This document shows, one piece after another, positions 16,181 through 23,560 of a stretch of 44,213 bases of DNA (position 1 is its first letter; each line of letters opens with the position of its first letter). The position numbers were made by a program, and so were the translations under genes. A model generated the notes under the pieces. It was not told where the DNA came from. It saw nothing but the letters and a program-made list of their open reading frames with translations, and searched no databases. Source of the stretch: Succinivibrionaceae bacterium UBA3769 (GTDB lineage Bacteria; Pseudomonadota; Gammaproteobacteria; Enterobacterales; Succinivibrionaceae); contig DFFT01000184.1 in assembly GCA_002372325.1 (NCBI GenBank), positions 1 to 44,213 of the forward strand, in the 5' to 3' direction.

Positions 16181-16731
16181 GGTTATCCTGTTAAGTCGCA
16201 AAAGGATCAGGGGGAACAGAGGCGGAACTCCGAGGCTCCGATGCGATGCCTGTCTTCCGCCGGAAATGATGTCTTAAGAGTAAGGTAAGTCAAGATCGCA
16301 GGCGTGACAACAGCGGAGGGCTTTTTTTATGAGGGAGATTACAGACTGGTTTTGAAAAGTGATAACTCCTTCCCGGATGATGCTGATCCGGTCTTCCGGA
16401 GGGGAGAATATTCCGGCCGCGCTGCCCCGGACCGGAAAGGGGATTATGACGCCCGGAACCGGTTTTCATGAAAGCGGGGCTGATTTCAGATAAGAGCTCC
16501 GCAGCCGGAAACCGCTGTCAGGAACGGTTCCGGGCCGGGCTTTCGGGATCTCCGGCTCCGGCGGGTTTTCATGGCGTCATGATTTATTTTGAGCATTCTG
16601 TCAGATTCTTAATCGTTCCCCGTCCAAAAGATGGTCTTTTCTGAGATAATGTTATCATCTTCGCAATTTTAATATGCAAATGAAATATTTTACAGTAAAT
16701 ATGTGACAGCACAGGTGTTAAATTTGATACC
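16181..16731. other. Intergenic region between divergent units
   Basis: No gene is seen in this 550-base stretch. It separates the divergent chaperone-like and merR genes and must hold both promoters. The 100 bases before merR (16630-16730) are AT-rich. No clear MerR-type dyad with 19-base spacing was found by eye. Confidence 0.4.
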
Positions 16732-17214
16732 ATGACCATGAATGACGAAAAGCATTTTACCCTCGAAGAGCTAAGCGCCCTGACCTCTCTGTCTCGCCGC
16801 ACCATCCGATTTTATATGCAGATCGGCATCGTGCCGCGTCCCGAGGGGGCCAACCGCGGAGCGTATTACCTGGTAAGCCATCTTGACCGGCTGCTGGAAA
16901 TCCGCAAATGGCAAAATGCCGGCATCAGCCTTAATCGCATCCGGGAGCTTCTGGATAATTCCGCCGGGGCCGCGGATATTCCGGCAAGACGCCGCAGTAC
17001 CGGTGATATTTCAGTAAAGAGTCATATCTTTCTGAGACCCGGGGCGGAGCTGGTTATCGATCCCGCGGAGGCAGGCTTTACTCCTGAGGAGGTACGGGAG
17101 CTCACGCAGGGTATTATGCGCTGTTTTGATCAGATCAAGCAGAATCAGAATCAGCCAGTAATTGACAACACACCTAACGGAGAACAAAGCGATGAAGAGC
17201 GAAGCGAAGAATAA
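16732..17214 (+). CDS. MerR-family transcriptional regulator
   Basis: A 160-aa protein with an N-terminal winged helix-turn-helix of MerR type: FTLEELSALTSLSRRTIRFY followed by MQIGIVPRP, GAYYLVSHLDRLLEIRKWQ, and GISLNRIRELL, ending near residue 75. The C-terminal half lacks the cysteines of metal-sensing members and carries a beta-like segment (FLRPGAELVID) and a helix (PEEVRELTQGIMRCFDQI). The next gene, a VIT/VWA protein, starts inside its 3' end with a 23-base overlap, and the two probably form a translationally coupled unit in which MerR controls its own operon. Alternative ATG codons lie at 16732 and 16738; neither has a strong ribosome site. Confidence 0.85.
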   Translation: MTMNDEKHFTLEELSALTSLSRRTIRFYMQIGIVPRPEGANRGAYYLVSHLDRLLEIRKWQNAGISLNRIRELLDNSAGAADIPARRRSTGDISVKSHIFLRPGAELVIDPAEAGFTPEEVRELTQGIMRCFDQIKQNQNQPVIDNTPNGEQSDEERSEE

Positions 17215-19441
17215 AGGAGCCGTTCTGAAGGATAAAACGGGACATCCGGTGCCGCTGACCGGCATCAGTGTCACTGCCGAAATAAACGATGTGCTTTCCC
17301 GGGTTACCATGACCCAGAACTATGAAAACAAGGAAAGAAAAAACATCGAGGCCGTGTATTCCTTTCCGCTGCCTCTGAACGGCATTCTGCTGGAATTCAC
17401 CGTAACCATTGACGGCAAAACCAAGCACGGCGAGGTGCTGAAGAAGAGCAAGGCCCGGGAAGTTTACGAGGACGCCGTGGAGAAGGGGGACTCCGCCGCC
17501 ATGCTGGAAAAGATCGACGAGGGCCTTTACAGCATGAGCGTGGGGAACATTCTGGCCGGTCAGAAGATCTCCATCTCCTTTACCTATGCCGAGTTCAATA
17601 TCTGGAACGGTTCCCTGCTGCGGTTTTATCTTCCTTCGGTGGTGGCTCCGAAATACGGTTCTCCCGAAAAGGCCGGCATTGAAGCTTATCAGGCTCCCGT
17701 TACCGCTCTGGAGGCCAAAAACGCCCTGAGCTGTGAGGTAGTTGTTACCGGGGCTTTGCAAAAATTTGATATTTCCTGTCCGACCCACAGCATGGAGCGC
17801 TCGGAAGGGGAGAACGGCGCGCATTTTGCGGTCTCCGCCTTTGCCGATCGGGATCTCATTCTGGAGATCCGGAATCCGGCCGAACCGGCTCCTTATGCCT
17901 GTCTGGGCCGTGATGGAGAGGGGTACGTGGCTGCCGTGGCCATAACTCCGGATTTCGGCGCCGAGGACAGCAGACTGCCCCGGGATCTGGACATCATTGT
18001 GGACTGCTCGGGATCTATGAGCGGTGATTCCATTTCTCAGGCCCGGGTTGCTCTTTCCCGGATTCTGGAGCTGCTCAGAGATACGGATTCCTTCAACATT
18101 ATCCGGTTCGGGAGCAGGGTGGTTCCTCTGTTCCCGGAGCGGCAGCCCTGCACCAGGGAGAATCTCCGGGAGGCCGGGGATCTTCTGGAAACCATTAATG
18201 CGGATCTCGGCGGCACCAATCTGGAAGAAGCCCTGGAAACTGCCTATAAGTCCTCCTCCGGCAACAAGCAGCACGATATTCTCCTGATTACCGACGGCGA
18301 GGTTTACGAGAGCAAGAGCTTCTATGAAAAGGCCGAAAAATCCGGCTGCCGGATATTTTCCGTCGGAGTGGGATCCTCCGTGTCCGAAGGGCTTCTCAGG
18401 AAGCTTTCCCAGACCACTAAAGGCATGCCGGAATTCGTAACTCCCAATGAGAATATGGCCGAAAGAATCGTGCGGCACTTTCAGAGAATGAATCAGCCGG
18501 CCACGGATTCCGAGATCGTCTGGCCGGGCCAGCCGGACTGGGTATTCCCGGAAGAGGCGCCCTGCCTGTTCCACGGCGATACGGCCATCTTTTTTGCCCG
18601 CTTCCCGGAGAAGCCTGCCGGCAATATCGAGCTCAGAACTCTCTCCGGGGAGAAGAAGCATTCCTGGCAGGCAGCCATTCCCGCCGCCGCCGATGAAACC
18701 CCGTGTTCCGATCTGGCCCGCATGGCGGTAAGACGCCGCATTGCCGGCCGGGATGATGACAAGGCTCAGGATCTGGCCGTGGCGTACCGGCTTATCACCT
18801 CGCACACCAATTATATTCTGGTAGAGGAGAATGCCAATGCCGCGGATCTGGATCTCCCGGAGATGCGTCAGGTGCCGCAGATGGCTCCCGCCGGATTCAT
18901 GGGCATGAGCCGCGCTGCTGCCTGCTTTGCGGTGGCGCCCGAATCCCGGATGATGGGGCTGGCTGCCAGCAGGGCATCGGGCGGCATGATGGGTTTTATG
19001 GGGATGATGAATTTGTTTGCCCGGGGGAAGACGGGCGGCGAATCGGTCATGGCCAGCAGGGATCAGACAGAGGATCAGGAGGATGAAGATACGAGCGTCA
19101 CGGGAGGGCTGGCTCTCCTGGTGCATAATCTCACGGCTCTTAAAGCTCTTGAAAAGGACGGTGTCAAGGATCTCTTCGCCGCAAAAAACATTGCGTCTCT
19201 GGAAAAGCAGGGGCTTCCCGGGCAGGCTGTCCTGAAGCTTAAGGAGATACTGAACCTCGGCATCAGCGAGCGTGTGGTCTTTGTGCTGTTCCTGAACAGT
19301 CTGGCAGCGAAGTATCCTGGCGCATTCCGGGGCAGCGATATCCTTGTTTATATCAGCCGGTGTTTTGCGAGACTGTCCGAGCGGGAAAAGACTCTTCCCG
19401 ATCCGGCTCAGGGGTTATTGAAAGAGGTTCTGGATTTGTGA
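17192..19441 (+). CDS. VIT and von Willebrand factor A domain protein
   Basis: A 749-aa protein. The N-terminal VIT domain (about 10-135) shows ENKERKNIEAVYSFPLP, FTVTIDGK, AREVYEDAVEKGD and SMSVGNI, as in inter-alpha-trypsin-inhibitor-like proteins. A VWA domain follows, with the metal-ion-dependent adhesion motif D-C-S-G-S at about 271-275 and later LLITDGEVYE. Near residues 570-620 is a Met/Gly-rich, low-complexity stretch, then an acidic linker (DQTEDQEDEDTS) and a helical C-terminus. There is no signal peptide, so it is probably cytoplasmic. ATG at 17192, preceded by CGGAGA, is preferred to an upstream TTG at 17162. It overlaps the MerR gene by 23 bases. Function is unknown. Confidence 0.85.
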   Translation: MKSEAKNKGAVLKDKTGHPVPLTGISVTAEINDVLSRVTMTQNYENKERKNIEAVYSFPLPLNGILLEFTVTIDGKTKHGEVLKKSKAREVYEDAVEKGDSAAMLEKIDEGLYSMSVGNILAGQKISISFTYAEFNIWNGSLLRFYLPSVVAPKYGSPEKAGIEAYQAPVTALEAKNALSCEVVVTGALQKFDISCPTHSMERSEGENGAHFAVSAFADRDLILEIRNPAEPAPYACLGRDGEGYVAAVAITPDFGAEDSRLPRDLDIIVDCSGSMSGDSISQARVALSRILELLRDTDSFNIIRFGSRVVPLFPERQPCTRENLREAGDLLETINADLGGTNLEEALETAYKSSSGNKQHDILLITDGEVYESKSFYEKAEKSGCRIFSVGVGSSVSEGLLRKLSQTTKGMPEFVTPNENMAERIVRHFQRMNQPATDSEIVWPGQPDWVFPEEAPCLFHGDTAIFFARFPEKPAGNIELRTLSGEKKHSWQAAIPAAADETPCSDLARMAVRRRIAGRDDDKAQDLAVAYRLITSHTNYILVEENANAADLDLPEMRQVPQMAPAGFMGMSRAAACFAVAPESRMMGLAASRASGGMMGFMGMMNLFARGKTGGESVMASRDQTEDQEDEDTSVTGGLALLVHNLTALKALEKDGVKDLFAAKNIASLEKQGLPGQAVLKLKEILNLGISERVVFVLFLNSLAAKYPGAFRGSDILVYISRCFARLSEREKTLPDPAQGLLKEVLDL

Positions 19442-19672
19442 TGCGGTTCCGGTAAGCCTCGGCATTTTCTTTTTTTTCCGTCCCGGTTCATCAGGGCGCC
19501 CGGTTATCCGGGGGCCCGCCATGAGCCGGGATTGTTTTATCTCCCCCGGGTAAAGCAACGGCAGTGCGGGGACAGGAGAAACGTCTTTTGAGACGGCGCT
19601 GAGAGCGGGTATCCCTGAGGAACAATCCGGAGCAAAGCTTCCGGCTCCGGAACTCAGGGCGGCGAAAAAAAA

Positions 19673-19692
19673 TCAGCCCGGGGACGGGCTGA
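19673..19692 (-). terminator. Terminator after gmhA
   Basis: TCAGCCCG (19673-19680) and CGGGCTGA (19685-19692) form a perfect 8-bp stem with a 4-base loop. Read on the minus strand it is followed by eight T residues (19665-19672), directly downstream of the gmhA stop. Confidence 0.85.
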
Positions 19693-19720
19693 CTTTCTGG
19701 GGCGGAAGAGGGGCGTAAGG

Positions 19721-20299
19721 TCAGGCCTCCAGCTTCACCTCAATGGCATGAATGAGGATGTGGATAACCTTGATGTGCACCTCCTGAATGCGGTCGGCGA
19801 AACCGAAGTGCGGCACCCGGATTTCCACATCGGCGAGACCGGCCAGCTTGCCGCCGTCCTTGCCGGTGAGGACTACGGTTTTGATGCCCTTCTTTTTGGC
19901 GGTTTCCACGGCGGTGATGATGTTTTCGGAATTGCCGCTGGTGGAAATGCCCAGGAATACATCACCTTCCCGGCCGACGCCTTCCAGATAACGGGAAAAC
20001 ACATACTTATAGCCGTAATCATTGGAGACACAGGAAATGTGGCTGGGGTCGGAAATGGCAATGGCTCCGTAGGCCGGACGGTCTTCCCGGTATCTCCCCG
20101 TAAGCTCCTCGGCAAAGTGCATGGCGTCGCAGTGGCTGCCGCCGTTGCCGGCTGACAGAACCTTGCCGCCGTTTCTGATGGCATTGGCCATGAGCTCCGC
20201 GGCCTTTTCAATGGCGGCGATGCTGCTGTCATCCGCGGTAAATTTCCGAAGCACGTCGAGGGCTTCCTCCAGCTCCTCTCTGATGTTGTAGCTGCCCAT
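19721..20299 (-). CDS. gmhA: Sedoheptulose-7-phosphate isomerase
   Basis: A 192-aa SIS-domain enzyme that converts sedoheptulose 7-phosphate to D-glycero-D-manno-heptose 7-phosphate, the first step of ADP-heptose synthesis for the lipopolysaccharide inner core. It shows the phosphate-binding SAGNGGSHCDAMHFAEEL segment (about 48-65, with the His/Glu metal ligands), ISTSGNSENII, and the C-terminal QEVHIKVIHILIH with Gln and His ligands. Length matches GmhA (about 192 aa). GGGAG precedes the ATG by nine bases. It follows the dnaQ-like gene on the same strand after about 110 bases. Its presence indicates a Gram-negative cell with heptose-containing LPS. Confidence 0.93.
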   Translation of the reverse strand: MGSYNIREELEEALDVLRKFTADDSSIAAIEKAAELMANAIRNGGKVLSAGNGGSHCDAMHFAEELTGRYREDRPAYGAIAISDPSHISCVSNDYGYKYVFSRYLEGVGREGDVFLGISTSGNSENIITAVETAKKKGIKTVVLTGKDGGKLAGLADVEIRVPHFGFADRIQEVHIKVIHILIHAIEVKLEA

Positions 20300-20408
20300 A
20301 TTTGCTTAACTCCCTGAACTGCAAAAAAAGTTAATACCTTTAAAACCCGGGGCGGACGCAAGATCGGTCTCCGGGGCTTTGTTCCCGGCATCCCGAGATC
20401 TGCCCCTG

Positions 20409-21410
20409 TCAGGACTGTCCCGCAGCCTGCGCCTCCAGGGCGTCCTCCCGTTTTTTGGTTTCCTCAAGCTCCTGTCTCTTGGCATCAAGCTTGGCTTGTT
20501 TGATTTTACTAATTTTGTCGTCCCGTTCTTTACAGAATTTCACATATCTGTCATAAACATCGGGATTCCCGGGAAATTCCTGAGCCAGAGCGGCTTTGAG
20601 AGCCTCCTCGATCATGCCGTCGTCCACCACTGTTTTCACCTTGCCGTCACCCAGCGGGATTTCCTTGGGTGGAATCAGGTACTCTTTTCCGAAGCCGATG
20701 CTTTCAATGCCCTTGGCCTGATTCATCTTGTAGAGGTATTTGAGATGGTCTGCCATTTCGAATTCCGCGGGCCTGATAACTTTGGTGCGGATGCTGCTGA
20801 AGTCCCGGCGGACTTCTTCCCCGAAGCCGAAGCGGTTTCCGTCGTTAAACAGCGTTTCCTGGCCTCCGGTCATGGCCAGATACACCTCGGAGAGGATCTG
20901 GGCATCCAGGAGAGCTCCGTGGGTGGTACGTGAGGATTCATCCACGTTCAGCTTGGCGCAGAGAGCATCCAGACTGATGCGCTGACCGGGATAGAGGGCC
21001 CGGGCAACAGCCAGGGTATCGGTGATTTTGCAGATATTCTCGATCTGAATATTCTTGTGCAGGATGTTCAGCTCATGGTTCAGAAAACCCACGTCGAATT
21101 TGGCATTGTGGATGATGAGCTCGGATCCGGCCACGAAATCATAGAACTGCTGGTAGATATCCGCGAATTTCGGCTTGTCCTTCAGAAATTCGTCGGAAAT
21201 ATGGTGCACGCTGAAGGCTTCCTCGTCCACCTTGCGTTCCGGATTGATGTAAAGCTGCATGGTTCTTCCGGTGATGCGCCTTTTAATGATCTCCACGCAG
21301 CCGATTTCAATAATGCGGTGATCTCCGGGGGTGCCGTCATCGTTTTTGCCGGTGGTTTCAGTATCGAGACACACCTTGCGTTCGCACTGTTCGCGGTAAT
21401 ATGAGCTCAT
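20409..21410 (-). CDS. dnaQ: DNA polymerase III epsilon subunit (proofreading exonuclease)
   Basis: A DEDDh 3'-5' exonuclease of the DnaQ type. ExoI CLDTETTG (about 14-21), ExoII HNAKFDVGFLN, and ExoIII-epsilon HGALLDAQILSE are all intact, as are family features such as RRITGRTMQLYINPER and VHHISDEFL. At 333 aa it is longer than the E. coli protein (243 aa): about 130 extra residues follow the exonuclease domain, including a Lys/Glu-rich coiled-coil-like tail. I chose ATG at 21410 (GCGAGG upstream) over ATG at 21437, which lacks a ribosome site. The C-terminal extension is unusual and might contact the polymerase alpha subunit or clamp; this is inference. Confidence 0.88.
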   Translation of the reverse strand: MSSYYREQCERKVCLDTETTGKNDDGTPGDHRIIEIGCVEIIKRRITGRTMQLYINPERKVDEEAFSVHHISDEFLKDKPKFADIYQQFYDFVAGSELIIHNAKFDVGFLNHELNILHKNIQIENICKITDTLAVARALYPGQRISLDALCAKLNVDESSRTTHGALLDAQILSEVYLAMTGGQETLFNDGNRFGFGEEVRRDFSSIRTKVIRPAEFEMADHLKYLYKMNQAKGIESIGFGKEYLIPPKEIPLGDGKVKTVVDDGMIEEALKAALAQEFPGNPDVYDRYVKFCKERDDKISKIKQAKLDAKRQELEETKKREDALEAQAAGQS

Positions 21411-21664
21411 TTGCAAAAACCTCGCTGGGCGCAGCATGAAAAAACAGGGGGAACACGGAAACGGCTGTCCAAATGGCGCTGCCGGAACCTGACGCTTTAC
21501 GGCTTAAGTGTACTAGAAAACGCTCCGGATTTGAATCAAAGTTTGCGGCGTCTGTTCCGGGAGGATAGGATTCGGGCCCGTATTTATTAAGGAACCTCAG
21601 GGAGCCGTCAGGTCTGACAAGGATCCCGGCTCAGGGGAGAATGAACGGAGCATTTCTTAAAATG

Positions 21665-21701
21665 GTTTACAAAACCAAGAATTTTTGTTACTTTTGTAAA
21701 C
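21665..21701 (+). promoter_or_regulatory. Palindromic operator before the XRE-ImmA/PIN module
   Basis: GTTTACAAAA at 21665-21674 is matched by its exact reverse complement TTTTGTAAAC at 21692-21701, 17 bases apart, immediately before the ribosome site AAGGAGA (21702-21708). A 10-bp perfect dyad ending right at the Shine-Dalgarno is what is expected for autoregulation by the helix-turn-helix protein encoded just downstream. Confidence 0.7.
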
Positions 21702-21714
21702 AAGGAGACAAGCT

Positions 21715-22773
21715 ATGGAACCGAATGAAATTTTTGCTCAGCGCTTAAAAAATGCCCGGGTTATGAAAGGGCTGTCAATGGATGATTTGGTTCACAGGAT
21801 GGATCATATCGTTTCCAAAATGACGGTTTCAAAATATGAAAACTGCCAGCTGTCCCCCAATAGTTCGGTTTTAGTTTCCCTGTCCCGGGCCCTGGATTTG
21901 CCGTTTGATTATTTTTTCAGACCTTTTACCTTAGAGGTAAATTCTGTTAAATTTCGTAAAAATAATAAAAAACTCAGCGCAAAACTGGAAAATTCCATAA
22001 AGGAAACCATGCTGGACTTGATTGAAAGGTATATTTACATAGAGGAGATTTGCCATGCGGCTGTTAATTTTAAATCTCCGGCAAATGATATTGTTCATAA
22101 TAATGAAGACGTAAAAAAAGCTGTTCGGCAGGTCAGAGCAGCATGGGATATTGGAAGTGATGGCATTTTAAATGTAATTGAATTGCTTGAAGAACATGGA
22201 GTTAAAGTCATGGAATTTGATGCTCCGGGTTCATTTGACGGTTTAAGCTCAGTGGTAAACGGAATTTATCCTGTGGTTATTTTGAATAAGTCATTTTCAT
22301 CAGAAAGAAAAAGATTTACCGCTTTGCATGAATTGGGACATCTGATTCTTAATTTTGCTTCCGGGATTTCAGAAGGCGATGAGGAAAAGCTTTGCAATTT
22401 TTTTGCCAGCGAGATGCTTATTTCCGAGGAGGTCTTCAAGAGGAGGCTTGGAATCACCCGGCATGATATATCGTATCAGGAACTGAAAGAGCTGCAAATC
22501 AGGTTCGGTATTTCATGCGAGGCCTTAATGCATAAGGCAAGGCTTTATGATGTAATCAGCGAGCAGCGCTATAAAACTTTCCGTTTTTTAAAAAGCAAAA
22601 ATGCTGTTTTAAAAACGATGATCGAACGTTCCTTATATCCAGCGGAGGAGAGCTGTCGCTTTGTCAGTCTGGTATATAAGGCCTTAAGCAGTGAATTAAT
22701 TACTGTGTCCAAGGCTGCCAGCCTGCTTAATCAGAGCACGGAACAGGTAAGAAAGGATCTTACGTTAGTATGA
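21715..22773 (+). CDS. XRE-type regulator fused to ImmA/IrrE metallopeptidase (antitoxin-like)
   Basis: A 352-aa protein with an N-terminal Xre helix-turn-helix (about 8-65: FAQRLKNARVMKGLSMDDL, TVSKYENCQLSP, LSRALDLPFDYFF) and a central/C-terminal ImmA/IrrE (COG2856) domain with the zinc motif HELGH in FTALHELGHLILNF near residue 205, followed by a glutamate-containing CNFFASEMLIS helix near 225. Such fusions act as antitoxin or regulator in toxin-antitoxin modules and as protease regulators of mobile elements. Here it is followed with a four-base ATGA overlap by a PIN-domain gene, which supports a toxin-antitoxin assignment. Base composition is much more AT-rich than the flanking genes, a sign of transfer. 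Confidence 0.85.
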   Translation: MEPNEIFAQRLKNARVMKGLSMDDLVHRMDHIVSKMTVSKYENCQLSPNSSVLVSLSRALDLPFDYFFRPFTLEVNSVKFRKNNKKLSAKLENSIKETMLDLIERYIYIEEICHAAVNFKSPANDIVHNNEDVKKAVRQVRAAWDIGSDGILNVIELLEEHGVKVMEFDAPGSFDGLSSVVNGIYPVVILNKSFSSERKRFTALHELGHLILNFASGISEGDEEKLCNFFASEMLISEEVFKRRLGITRHDISYQELKELQIRFGISCEALMHKARLYDVISEQRYKTFRFLKSKNAVLKTMIERSLYPAEESCRFVSLVYKALSSELITVSKAASLLNQSTEQVRKDLTLV

Positions 22774-23289
22774 TCACAGAAAAAATAATAATAAGTGATG
22801 CCAATATTATTTTTGATCTGCTCTCTGCAGATTTGCTGTCATCGTTTTTTTGAGCTTCCCTGCGAGTTTGCTACTACAGATTTTGTTATAGGAGAAATAA
22901 AACAGCCGGAACAATCAGAACAAGTAAAAAAGTTTGTCGATGCAAATAGACTGAAGGTAACTGGTTTTTCATATGCTGAATTAATTGAAATAAACTTAAT
23001 ATGCCAAAATAATGATAATAATGCGTCCTTTGCTGATTGTTCGGTATGGTACTATGCAAAGAAAATTAACGGTCGGCTCCTGACAGGGGATGCAAAATTA
23101 AGAAGAGCAGCCGAAAAAGATAATGTAAAAGTTTCTGGGGTGTTATACGTTTTTGATAATCTTGTTGCGTATGGAATAATCAGTGAGAAAACCGCGGCCG
23201 CAAAACTTGAAAAATTATTTAACGTCAATAACCGTCTTCCCAGAGGTGAAATAGAAAAACGAATTAAAAAATGGCAGAAAACAGTTTAA
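22770..23289 (+). pseudogene. PIN-domain ribonuclease (toxin-like), split by +1 frameshift
   Basis: The gene starts at ATG 22770, overlapping the stop of the antitoxin-like gene (ATGA). Frame 1 gives MITEKIIISDANIIFDLL and 27 residues in total before TGA at 22851. The PIN fold continues one base later in the +1 frame from GAG at 22852: ELPCEFATTDFVIGEI and onward to 23289. The four acidic PIN residues are all present across the join: SDANI, VIGEI, FADCSVW and TGDAKL. The break lies in a run of seven T (22845-22851), so the choices are a real mutation, a sequencing error, polymerase slippage, or recoding at the UUU-UGA stop. If joined, the product is about 172 aa, normal for a PIN toxin. As read literally it is broken. 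Confidence 0.75.
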
Positions 23290-23560
23290 CCTCTGATTCC
23301 CTGCCGCCATATTTCATGACTGAGTCCCCTCCCGGATCCTTTGTCCGCAATCAGTGTCATCCTCCCGGATTTGTCTCCTGATCCCTTATTTTCCGCTGTC
23401 TTCCGCCATCCTTCGTTATCCTTGTCTCATGCTATCCCCGTGGTGCATTCAGCGCTGTTTTCTGTTAAAATTTTGCTGATTGCGCTGTTATGCCGCGATG
23501 TTTTTTTCAGCAGGCAGGACTGTCGTTTTGTAGGGCGTTTCGGAGTTTTGTTTTTTTGCT

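Noticed and set aside
15383..16288. 301-aa plus-strand frame
   Set aside because: Antisense of the chaperone-like gene, which has a ribosome site and a consistent secondary-structure pattern.
17174..19126. Long minus-strand open frame (650 aa) opposite the VIT/VWA gene
   Set aside because: It is the antisense of a GC-rich gene with clear VIT and VWA motifs; its translation is low-complexity His/Gly/Pro with no domain.
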